Source of the DNA: Aotearoamyces nothofagi
Lineage: Eukaryota > Ascomycota > Leotiomycetes > Leotiales > Tympanidaceae
Direction of reading: 5' to 3'
Assembly (NCBI GenBank): GCA_015345905.1
Contig: JADDTR010000021.1
Span: 124,001-188,000 of the forward strand
DNA length: 64,000 nucleotides
Shown here: piece after piece, positions 54,984 through 64,000 of the stretch
How positions within the stretch are numbered: the first letter of the stretch is position 1
Layout of the letters: each line of letters opens with the position of its first letter
Notes under the pieces: model-generated
The model's database searches: none
What the model was told of the DNA's origin: nothing
What the model saw: only the letters and a program-made list of their open reading frames with translations
Position numbers and translations under genes: made by a program

Positions 54984-55685
54984 GAGGGTGGCAATGGCGT
55001 TCGGAAGGGATGGGATGGCATAGAAACATCAAGAAACAGTCTTAACGGTGGGTCTACGAATTCACAGGCTTGTCACACACTTTTTTTGACAACCGAATTT
55101 GTACATCTTGTTGGAATTCCATTGTATTAGGCGGTTCCTAAAACGAACGCCAATGGTGCCTTTTTAGTCCTCCGTTAAAATGTGAAGGGACAAACTGCTC
55201 GGCATTTCTATCATGAAAATTGCTGTCCAGGGCAGGCTTTATGTATCCCTTGCAACCAGAATGCTTGGTCGTGAATCATTGACAGTATGCAGAGTGTATG
55301 AAAGTCGTTACTCTATCAAAGCAGCACCCCGCTACTGCCCTTCAATACAAGCCAGAAAAAAACCACTCTACAATATCCCTATAGGTTCCCATCAATCCTT
55401 CGTTATGGCGTCAGACTCAATGTGATCAGGAGACGTTTCTAACCCAATCACACCTTCAGTGGCACCACCACTATCGTCCTGTTCGTGGTCCGTCCGCTGA
55501 CTTTCGCTAGGAAGGTCAATCTGGAAGTAGGGTCAACATTCGAACTCCAGCAATGAAAGGGTGAAAAAACGCTGAATAGACGATGGCAAAACGCGTGGAC
55601 GTGAATCGAACAGATTTATCATAGAACGACATTTTCAGGCTGTCTTTGAAAGGACAGAACGCAAGCGGCATAGTACTAAATGCAA
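54984..55685. other. Intergenic between two convergent genes
   Basis: 700 bases, no gene seen. Open frames such as 55213-55425 (+) are short and unrecognisable. Confidence 0.5.
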
Positions 55686-57991
55686 TCATCGCTGGCTTCT
55701 GGAAGACCCTACCGAATTTTGACGGTCATGAACACTTGATCTCCGCCCTGCGCGCTCTCCATCTTGAAGCTTCAAAGAATCAAGGCGCTTCTGGTTATCT
55801 TCGGTTACTGGGTCCATTTCATCAATTCGCAATGGCGTAGATACTTTCGATCGTGGTATCGCGCTCCGTGCAGCACCATTCGTACCGTTATTTTTCGCTT
55901 GTAGGGCCAAAGTCTTCCACTTATGATCTCTGGCTTGCTCACGAGCTTCTGCATTGTTCTGATGCTCTGTATACTCGTGCGAACAATCGTCGAATAGTTG
56001 AGGGTTAATCTCCATGAAGAGTTTCATTGCATTATATACCATGCCGTGAATGGTCCTGCACTGTTAGTACCTGCTACCCAAATTATTCTGGGATCAACTT
56101 ACCGGTTCCAATGACCTTTTGAATTCTCATATAGAGGAGCGAACATGATCGGTAGGATAATCTCGACATTATCACTAACAAGATTGCAGAAGTACTCATT
56201 GTTCCAAAAATACAACGCACGCTCAGCAACTTGAAAGTGAGGACTCGCGACTGATTTTGCAAGTTGGTGGAAGAGAGGCTCCTGAACCTTGGCAAATTCT
56301 GCCGGATCCATGACTTCAAAGATATCTTCTACTTCATTCAAGAACATAACCTCTTTAGTGCTGTTGACCTTTGGCCAGTACCGTAGAAGGCCAAGGACAA
56401 CCTGTATTGTGTTAGTATTTCCACGGAACTAGACTTGACAGGACCAACCTCTTCCGTTAAAACTGCATCTTTTTCCAAGAATTGCACTATGCAATATGCC
56501 AACTGTGGGTGGTACATGCTAAGACCCTTGGGCTTGTGCATAGGTAGTAGTACTCGTGTTAGGAATAGCTTATGCTCCTCCTTTAATGGTAGTGCGAATC
56601 CGTTAATGATTGAGCCAAGAATCTCAAGGAGCTCAGCAATTCCATTGAATCGCTCAGTTTCATATACGAATTGGAAAAAAACGTTGTTGATAGACCGTCG
56701 AATGTAGGAGCGCAAATTGAGAAACTTCCCATAAATTCTATGTAAAGTCGTCTTCAAAAAGTCGCGTTCTCGCGGATCTTCTGAATCGAATAGCTCAAGA
56801 AGTTGAAGCACAAAGCTATGATCGATATATGCCTTGGCAATGTTGGTGTTGAAGTCTTGACTCTCGATGAACCGCAAGAAAAACTCATAGACGACCTGTA
56901 TATGCGGCCATGCAACTTCAAGGACGGGCTCGTCCTCTTCGGGATCGAATGCTTCACCCTGGGGGTTCATTGGTGGCGGTATTGGCCGAAAGAGATTCTT
57001 GCTGAACATGTCCACGACTCGTGGGTACATTGCCTCAGTGATGACCTGACGATTATTTGCGACGTAGTCCAGCAGCTCGTGTAATGCAAGGCGCTTGATC
57101 TCCTTCGACTTCATGTCGCCTGCAGCATCATTAAAATCGAAAATTATGTTGCATTGGTCAATCTTCTGCATGAATAGATCTTGGCGCCTATTTGGTGGAA
57201 CTTCATGAAACCCTGGTAATTTTTCAAGCTCGCGCAGAGGTGAGATATCAAACCTTGAAGAATGCTGTCTTTTGGGTGTTCTGATACCTTCGGGAACATC
57301 CTTTGGTGTTGTTTGTAATCGATCGAACATCAACGACTTTGAACCAGCTTTAGGAGGAGCAAGATCATGAGGCATTGTCTCGGCCGCACCTGGAGGGGGC
57401 ACATGCTAGGGAATGTCATATCAGCTCTGGGGTCTTGTAAAATGCATTTTCTGGAAACCTTATCTCTCTAAGGTTAGGGAACTCACTGGCGCACTTGGGC
57501 TAATGATTACGCTTGGCGGAAGAACCCCATGACGACTTGGTGTACCAGGGGTACTAGGACCGGGCGAGCCTCCTCCCATGGCATTGAATCTATCTGCTGT
57601 AGGTACAACATGCTGCGCAGAGTTCAAGGAGTTTATTGACGTAGATTGCGTCAATGTTGATGGTGCCGAGTGGCCCGCATTGGTCACTCCGCCGTCATTT
57701 GGTGGCAGCGGTTTGTTTCGTAGGTCACTCAGCGAAGTCGTGGATGCTGAAGGGGTAGCAACAGGCGACTGTGCGGCTTCCCTTGATGAGCTAGCATTCG
57801 ATGGTGATGATGTACCATCTTTTGATTCTTTGTTTTTGGACTTGGATGATTTGTTTGGGTCTTTCGAACGCGAGAGCTGCTCGTGCTAGAAAGGTTAGCA
57901 GGCTTCTTCAAGCTAAGAAAGACCAATTGGGTCAATATATAGTCTGAATATATGAAACATGGCTTACAACTCTCTGCCTGAAGCCTTTCAT
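55686..57991 (-). CDS. RTS1: PP2A regulatory subunit B56 (B')
   Basis: Five exons (57968-57991, 57487-57885, 56449-57405, 56103-56401, 55686-56055) with introns of 82, 81, 47 and 47 bases give 682 residues, all junctions in phase. Exon 1 is only eight codons (MKGFRQRV). A Ser/Thr/Lys-rich disordered N-terminus (exon 2) is followed by the B56 solenoid from about residue 180: [78 protein letters not shown] and [20 protein letters not shown]. The C-terminus is basic with Ser/Arg (SVGSSRSQR). B56 directs PP2A to LxxIxE-motif partners at centromeres and in stress signalling. No residue looks lost. Confidence 0.94.
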
Positions 57992-59080
57992 TGTTTACAA
58001 GGGGAGCTATGGATGCAAGAGCTGCTGTGTAAACCTTGCGAATTCTATAGCGTTGGGTTTGCTATCAACAATACACCAACAACCCGATCAATCAGATCTG
58101 GTATCTGATGATGGGGATATCGGATAAATGTGAGCTCGGCTTCACCTCGATTGGATCAGTCGAACGACTGAAACAAAGTAGAATCGGGAGAAAGATTGAA
58201 TCAAGGTATCAACACGCCGCTCGCGCTTCGAGACCTTGGAAGTCCTCCAAGACTCGAATCAGATCTGTTGTACTGTATCAATCAATGTGTGTGTATGTTT
58301 TCTTGAGTTCGGGAATGTCGGTTTCTGTAGTAGCGCGGATTTGATAGCTGTTCTACTGGCTGATGCCCTGAATATCACCAACCGTGATCTGCTGCGCACT
58401 ATATCAGCACCCCTCTAGCATATCATTGATGTGTCTAAATCGCGTATTAAAAGGGCGGTAGAGCCACTGGAGTTAACGGGACCTACTGTATCGGCTGGCA
58501 GAAGCTCAATAGTGCATAGGGGTCCTCTCTGATGCAATCGCGAGCCGCGTACTTGCAAGCTGTATATAGGTGGTCCTAAGCAAACATCGGAGGGTCTAGG
58601 CGCGTCCTGCAAAGAAGGAATTCTGAAGAAGCGGCGATAAGCCTAGGCTGTTGCTTGATTCTGGTTGGAGGGGATTCCGTGGTTGTCGAAGTGCCGTGAC
58701 TGCGAAGTTTACAGCTGTTTGGATGAGGTCGGTACAGGTGGGGGATGGCCAATCGCATTAACGGTGTGCTAGCGGCAAGCGTCAGAGCTTTAGCCGCAGG
58801 AGGCACAAGGTAAGGTACGTCAAGGCGAGCGAGCAGGTAAGCTATCCCAACACCCATCCAAGCCTGTACAGCTGGTATCAACTCCACAGACCTCACTCCA
58901 GCTCAAATTGTCTTGCAAATTTGATGAATATTTGCGCGCTCTGGCTGATACCTCTGTTGGGGACGAACATGTGCCGTATTGACTGAGCTCACGTGATCTG
59001 GTTTCATATCCGCTCGATTCGCAGCACCAGGATACTGCTCTTGGCCGACAAGCTGTTTTGCCCTAAAGCCGTCACTCATC
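57992..59080. other. Long divergent intergenic region between RTS1 and TFC1
   Basis: About 1.1 kb. Open frames 58108-58344 (+) and 58576-58896 (-) show no family features. Sequence such as GCGATAAGCCTAGGCTGTTGCTTGA (58634-58658) resembles CGATAAGCCTAGGCTATTGCTGA near 22591-22613, an unexpected shared word of about 20 bases. The near part of each end should hold the two promoters. Confidence 0.55.
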
Positions 59081-61250
59081 ATGCCTATATCTAATTCCGC
59101 TCCTGTGTTCACAGTTTCGGTGCGAGATATTGTAGCCGTGGAGCACCCGATGATTATCAAAAATATTGACAATGCATTGAAAACGTTTGGAACAGGCGTG
59201 CCACTTAGCCAGGTTAGTTGCGTGCTTGATGAGGAGTCTGTACTAAAGTATTCCGATGAGAATGTTAAAGATGCTTCTTTTGATTCTATTTTGCTAAATT
59301 CTCAATGCTGGATGAGATTGTCGTAACTTGCTGACTCGTAACTTTTAGATTCTTGAAGCAGAGGATTATGAGGGATGCCTTCCTCTGTATTTGCGTTCGC
59401 GAGATCCCATGTGTGCACCAGTTTTATCTCACAACACTTCAACAAGTAATGTGTTATTGAAAATCACTGTACCGAAGAGGACAGGCCGTAAACGGAAGAG
59501 GGGATCCCAAGGCCCTTACAGTTCAGATCTCATCGGCGAGGTGGAAGACCAGTCAATAGCACCCCACCTGGGCCAGACACCCAATTTAAAGTCACATTCA
59601 AGGCTGGATAATCCAAAAGACCTGCTGTGCCAGCTAAAGGACAATGTGCAGCGCTACCAAGTGGAGGCTGTTGGCACCATTGAACAGACCCATCGCTACA
59701 GAGGTAAAGGACCTATAGCTAATATCAATTTTGCTCAGATCTGACTGAATTCAGGGTTGTCTGACTTCCAGCACTCAACCACTCATGGACCATTCATGAC
59801 GAAGATTCGAGAGAATCTTCTTACAACGGACTGTACGTTGGATATTCTTTCTACTATTGAATCTTTCTAACGAGAGGTAGTGAGTAAAATCAAGGAATTT
59901 AAACTCGACCCAAGTAAAGGTGTAGTACCGAATGGCGAGCTTGTTCCACCACCATTCCTGACAAGCCATCCTCTTCCCTTCAACTGGGGCTATCACCAGA
60001 ATCCCACTATCAAGACCACGACCAATCCAGACACCGGCGAGAAGACTCTTATCAACCAATCAGCCCCAGCTAAACTTAATACACTCTACATCTCGCATGA
60101 GACGCAAACCGTTCCTCAATCGGCACCAAACAAACCACCAGATGAACCAATACTGCTAAGTCTCATCAACGATCTGCTGAAGGCACTGGACGAACGCCCA
60201 ATATGGACCAGACGTGCGATCATGAACCGCATCGGACCCCACCCTGGCCTTTATCTTATGAAACCTGCCGTACAATATGTGGGATATCAGTTTCGTGGCG
60301 GCCCGTGGCGTGATGCGGTCATTAAGTACGGCTTAGATCCCCGCAGTGACCCCAAGTACCGCATCTACCAAACACTGTTCTTCAAGATTGTCGACGATAC
60401 GGAGAGAGTTCCAGGCCGGCCATGGCAAGATTTTCGATCTGAGTATTCTAGAAGAAAACTTTCGGATCAGGCCAGTAAGGAAAGCCATATTTTTGATGGG
60501 AAGAGCATAAGCCTTGATGGCAAAATCTGGCAAATTTGCGACATCACAGATCCTGTGATCATGCGAATCGTAGCCACTAAAGCAGTGCGCAAGGAATGCG
60601 ATTTTGATGGTGACGGCTGGTATTGCAACGGGACCTTGGCCAAGGTCAAAGCTGTAATGCGAACCAAGATAAGTGCAATTCTTGCCGGGCAGGAAATGTC
60701 AGAAAAGGACTTTGAGGAGACGCTCGCTTTTCCCGATGAGGTTCATGACAAGAGGAGACCAAATGTTCCCATACCGCATTGGAAGCCTAAGAAGGTCTGG
60801 CTTAAAAAGGACGGCACCGTGCGAAGGAAGAGGAGTAAAAGGACAGCAGGAAACGGGACAAAGGCGGGCAAGGCAACATCTGAAACGCTAGGACCGAAAA
60901 TTAAGAGCGAGGATGGGATAGAAGCTGGAACTGCCACAGCTTCTGGTCCCATCGTCCGTGGAGCACTAGATGTGCTGAGAGAAAATGGCATTATTGATAT
61001 GATGGACGAGATCCCCCGTCAAGTCATCCCTAATGGCTCTACCGGTAACTATGAAGGCAGTACCAGTGTACAATTACCACCAATCAGTCTGGATTTCCAA
61101 GAAAAGGCAGAAGAAGAGGAGGAGGGGGAAGGGGATGAGGGGAACGACGACGACGACGAGGATATAATAGACACCGAGGACGACGAGGACGACGATAATG
61201 GGGCCGAGGACGAGATAAGCGAAGATGAGGGAACTGAGGATGAGTCATGA
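59081..61250 (+). CDS. TFC1: TFIIIC subunit Tfc1 (tau95/Sfc1)
   Basis: Exons 59081-59212, 59349-59703, 59755-59832 and 59881-61250 (introns 136, 51 and 48 bases) give 644 residues. The N-terminal part starts with APVFTVSVRDIVAVEHP and continues into a triple-barrel-type region (VLLKITVPKRTGRKRKRG, YQVEAVGTIEQTHRYRG). The second half has the conserved LSKIKEFKLDPSKGVVP, PPFLTSHPLPFNWGY and TRRAIMNRIGPHPGLYLMKP (the winged-helix/DNA-binding region). The tail is very acidic (DDDDEDIIDTEDDEDDDNG). Tau95 binds the A box of tRNA genes together with tau131 and tau55. The basic stretch KKDGTVRRKRSKR near 515-530 is a likely nuclear signal. No oddity except the longer first intron. Confidence 0.92.
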
Positions 61251-61589
61251 CGGTGATGGGTCTTTGAAGGGAAGATACAATGGTGATACGGTAGCTATTG
61301 CAGGTCCATGACATGCAAGGGACAAAAGCTCTCGAATAGATACCACGAACCAAATCATACCGCAGAAAGATATATAAATACAACATTAATTTTCAAATGA
61401 GGTCAAGTATTGCCGTTGGATGGCATGCCGCCCTGGGCCTGCATTCTACAAGGCTCGAATTAAGAAGTGCCATTTCCCCACAAGTTCTTCGTGCCACTGC
61501 CAGCTATTTCCGATCACAACGCCAATTCAAAAATCTCACCCAGCCCACGCGTAGATCGCGGGACGGAATCGCCCCATCTTCCTGCGCGC
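61251..61589. other. Intergenic between two convergent genes
   Basis: About 340 bases. No gene or repeat seen. Confidence 0.5.
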
Positions 61590-62832
61590 CTAGGCCTTCC
61601 TCTTCTTGGACGGCGGCTCGTCGTCGGATGCGTCATCGTGAGACGCGATGCCGGCCTCGTCCTCGTTGTCGTCGTCGGACTCGAAATCGGCATCGGACAA
61701 GGCGTCTTGCTCTTGGGCTTGGGCTGTTTGTGATTAGTGTGAGGTCCAAGGGCTGAGTTTGTGCGTCGCAACTTACTGAAGTACTTGATGGCGCTGGGCC
61801 ATAGATCTTCGACGATGGCTACTGCTAGGTCGTCACCGTCGGGGAAGATCTCCAGGTTCATGTATTTGTACAAATCGTCTTCGTCGTCGTCGTCATCGTC
61901 TTCCTCCTCGTCTTTCTCGTCTTCCTCAACCTTCTCGCCTCTCTTTTTCTTTTCCCGTTTCTCCTGCTCCAGCTTGACGGCTTCCGCATTCTCTTCTGCG
62001 CTGACCGGGCGTCCGATGAACCCAAACCACGCAAAGAAGCTCAGTCCTCCCATCCCAGTCTGTTCGATCTTCTTCTTCAGCGCCTTCTGCTGCTCGCTAA
62101 GGCCACTTTTACTCTTCTTCGCATCGCCATTCGATTCCTTCACCTGTGCCTGCTCTGCCTCCCAGGCCTGATATACCAGGTCCAGTAATCCGCCCGTAAG
62201 GTCCTTTCCCTTCTTCCAGTTGATATTGACCGGCTCACTGACAAGTCCAGACCAGTCATCCTTAGATCTCCTGTACCAGAATTTCTTCTCCAGCACTTTG
62301 TCCTCGAAGTATTCGTTCTCGGCGAATTCCCATCGGATGGCTACTGATCGCGGATGGCCGCTGCTGGACGGGGTGATTTCGAAATGCTCGACAGAGAGCG
62401 AATTGAGTGATGATAGAAGCAATGCGCTGTCCGATGGTTGGATGTATTGATCAATGTCCGGTGGTGCTTGCTCGAGGACTAGAGGCCAGAAGTTCTCGAT
62501 CTGCGAGATGATTTTGGCGCGTCGGGCGTACAGAGGCGCAGTGAGATTGACTTGTTGTCTGACTACAGCGCAGAAGTCAAGGGTTAGCAAACCCTTCCTA
62601 TCCTTATCCTACACTGGCCTAATATATATCCAATTGGCCAAATGCCAGATGCGATTGCGCAGAGCGCATGATCAAAGCGGTGCCAAGTGCTGCAAAAATA
62701 ACGAGCTCAAAAACAGCGTGACAGTAAAGATAAGGCAAACATACTGATTTCCGTATCCGCCTCATCAAAATCCTTCTCGATATCGGCGAGGTCCTCGTAA
62801 GAGACTGGAGAGTCTTCAAGCGCTGCTGTCAT
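61590..62832 (-). CDS. SET/Vps75-type NAP-family histone chaperone
   Basis: Exons 62745-62832, 61777-62562 and 61590-61723 with introns of 182 and 53 bases give 335 residues from MTAALEDSPVS; an upstream ATG (62865) is possible. The NAP fold begins SYEDLADIEKDFDEADTEI, continues into QQVNLTAPLYARRAKIISQI and ENFWPLVLEQAPPDI, then ENEYFEDKVLEKKFWYRR and VNINWKKGKDLTGGLLD, and FFAWFGFIG with IVEDLWPSAIKYF before the acidic end; this order is that of human SET and yeast Vps75. A long insert rich in Lys/Glu/Asp (about 195-250) and an acidic C-terminus ending in a basic KKRKA give both histone-binding and nuclear-targeting features. The first intron is unusually long for this window and may contain a further unseen exon. 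Confidence 0.88.
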
Positions 62833-63071
62833 GGCTACGGTGGTGAATGTGTATTTCTGGCCCATGTTCCACCAAGGGATTTCTTCGGCAGGCAAAAGCT
62901 TTATCTGATGTCCAGATAAGGATTATCTACGCCTAAGATATCATCACGTGCCTTATCATGTCTCCCAAACAACACGTCCCCCAGACCTCCACTTATAATC
63001 ATTATCCTAGTTCTAGATGCATAACAGAGATTTAGATCGCTTGAGCTGCTCCATATCTATTTCATGGCCAA

Positions 63072-63242
63072 CTAAAGTTCAAACTCCCTAGTCCTAAAGT
63101 TTCCATCCAAATCCGGTAGAATATTCCTACACTGTGCCCACAGCGTCCTCTGATCCACCCTATGAACCATCCCGCTCAGCACCACTCTCGCAGTAGCTGG
63201 GATAGACCCATTCTCGTCCATCTCCGCTTCTTCAAGGCTCAT
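63072..63242 (-). CDS. Possible small ORF or last exon (weak)
   Basis: 56 residues from ATG at 63242 to TAG at 63072. The translation is of mixed, protein-like composition (SIPATARVVLSGMVHRVDQR, then TLWAQCRNILPDLDGNF) rather than low complexity. I do not recognise it, and upstream exons would have to lie at 63.3-64 kb, where I see none. It may be a small gene, a last exon or chance. Confidence 0.25.
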   Translation of the reverse strand: MSLEEAEMDENGSIPATARVVLSGMVHRVDQRTLWAQCRNILPDLDGNFRTREFEL

Positions 63243-63256
63243 TATCCTTACAACTA

Positions 63257-63279
63257 CCTTTAGGTACCTTTAGGTACCT
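63257..63279. repeat. 10-nt duplication (CTTTAGGTAC), 2.3 copies
   Basis: Two adjacent copies of CTTTAGGTAC followed by CTG, in the gene-free right end. Confidence 0.8.
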
Positions 63280-63954
63280 GCCTTGCCTTAAGATACCTAT
63301 TCTGGTAGCTTACTAGATTCCTATGTATTTGGATTGGAATGGAATGTTCCTTAGCTGCTCTATGGGCCACGATTTGGTGTGCTTGAATCCATGTAGGAGG
63401 ATACCATACCATGCCAGACAATGTCAAATCAGACAACGCATATCCGCAGTTCTTGATGTACCGCAGTACTTGTACACTGTATTGCGAGTCCGCAACGATC
63501 CACCCCCAGACAAGCTTTTACCTACCTTGGCTAGGATCACTAGAGGCAAAAATAACCGCTGCCCATGTTCTGTCCATCTACTCTATCTTCAGGACAAACC
63601 GCCAATCGACCGTGAGTGAGTCTTAGTCAGCGTGCTTAGCACTAACAGTACTGTAGAGCTTGGCGGTGCGCCCTCCAGGGTCATCAACGGCGTTGCTTAG
63701 TACTCCAGTCTCCAACAATAGGCAAGTTCACGAAATATCTACGATACCAAGTGATAGCCGTTGGCGACAACGGCCCTCGGTTGTAACAGCCGCCCCATAC
63801 CCGTTTCATACTTCGACCGCACGTACGTACTTCGTTCACATAGTTTAATTCACTCTTACTTTACCTCGCAGAGGCCGCTTCACCAAATCAAAAGTCCAAG
63901 GGCCTAGGCCCGCAGCACGGTATTAATGCCCGTCCTCGATGCTGCGGAGGATGT

Positions 63955-63972
63955 GAGCACTATATAGTGCTC
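63955..63972. repeat. Perfect 18-nt palindrome GAGCACTATATAGTGCTC
   Basis: The sequence equals its own reverse complement over 18 bases with TATATA at its centre. It lies 28 bases from the window end, so context is missing. Confidence 0.85.
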
Positions 63973-64000
63973 GCTCGTCTGGACAGCACCCAGAAGCTGA

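Larger units (their letters stand above)
62833..64000. other. Right-end region without a secure gene
   Basis: A 56-codon frame on the minus strand (63072-63242) is the only protein-like piece. There is a 10-nt duplication (CTTTAGGTAC) at about 63257-63279 and a perfect palindrome at 63955-63972. The remainder shows no family resemblance. Confidence 0.5.

Noticed and set aside
55595-55620. tRNA gene on the minus strand (B-box-like GTTCGATTC)
   Set aside because: No A box, no acceptor stem and no cloverleaf arms could be found around it.

Overview
This window is nuclear DNA of a filamentous ascomycete fungus (Pezizomycotina). Most genes are split by short introns, mostly 47-100 bases, with GTAAGT/GTATGT-type donors and CTAAC/CTAAT branch sites. 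The housekeeping set is fungal: GARP, APC/C, condensin, TFIIIC, PP2A-B56, Tlg1 SNARE, Pom34, Hid1 and mitoribosomal proteins. The small secreted protein near 12 kb resembles what I remember from Botrytis/Sclerotinia-type fungi, so a Leotiomycete is plausible but not proven. All exon models below were built by hand from splice signals, frame and family resemblance.

Layout. 0-1.35 kb: 3' end of VPS54. 1.35-15.3 kb: accessory and gene-poor. It holds a strong but orphan promoter-like block with seven CACGTG boxes, one GPI-anchored cell-wall gene (minus), a 6.8-kb GC-rich stretch with many 9-10-nt tandem arrays, a small secreted-protein gene, and an AT-rich block next to a broken flavin monooxygenase gene. 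16.6-32.2 kb: ordinary gene-dense core (APC8, ERG20, an epoxide-hydrolase-like pseudoenzyme, HID1, POM34, a membrane-tethered AMP-binding pseudoenzyme, a disordered fungal protein). 32.3-39.7 kb: a second accessory patch with a decayed BTB gene beside an intact one, a second GPI-anchored cell-wall gene (minus) again followed upstream by a tandem-array-rich gene-free stretch, then a 3.4-copy satellite of about 240-270 bp. 40-49.3 kb: core genes again (bL19m, a second mitochondrial gene, mitochondrial cysteine synthase, condensin YCG1, a conserved fungal protein). 49.3-51.4 kb: an AT-rich block and an intronless, GC-rich luciferase-like monooxygenase of bacterial style. 52-62.8 kb: a METTL25-type methyltransferase, TLG1, PP2A B56 (RTS1), TFIIIC TFC1, and a SET/Vps75-type histone chaperone. 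The last kilobase has no secure gene.

The genes do not form a metabolic cluster. Functional themes are Golgi/endosome traffic (VPS54, TLG1, HID1), chromosome and cell-cycle machinery (APC8, YCG1, RTS1, TFC1, the histone chaperone) and mitochondria (two divergent genes sharing one 216-bp promoter, plus cysteine synthase). The unusual material is in the gene-poor patches and in two enzymes that have kept a fold but apparently lost their catalytic residues.
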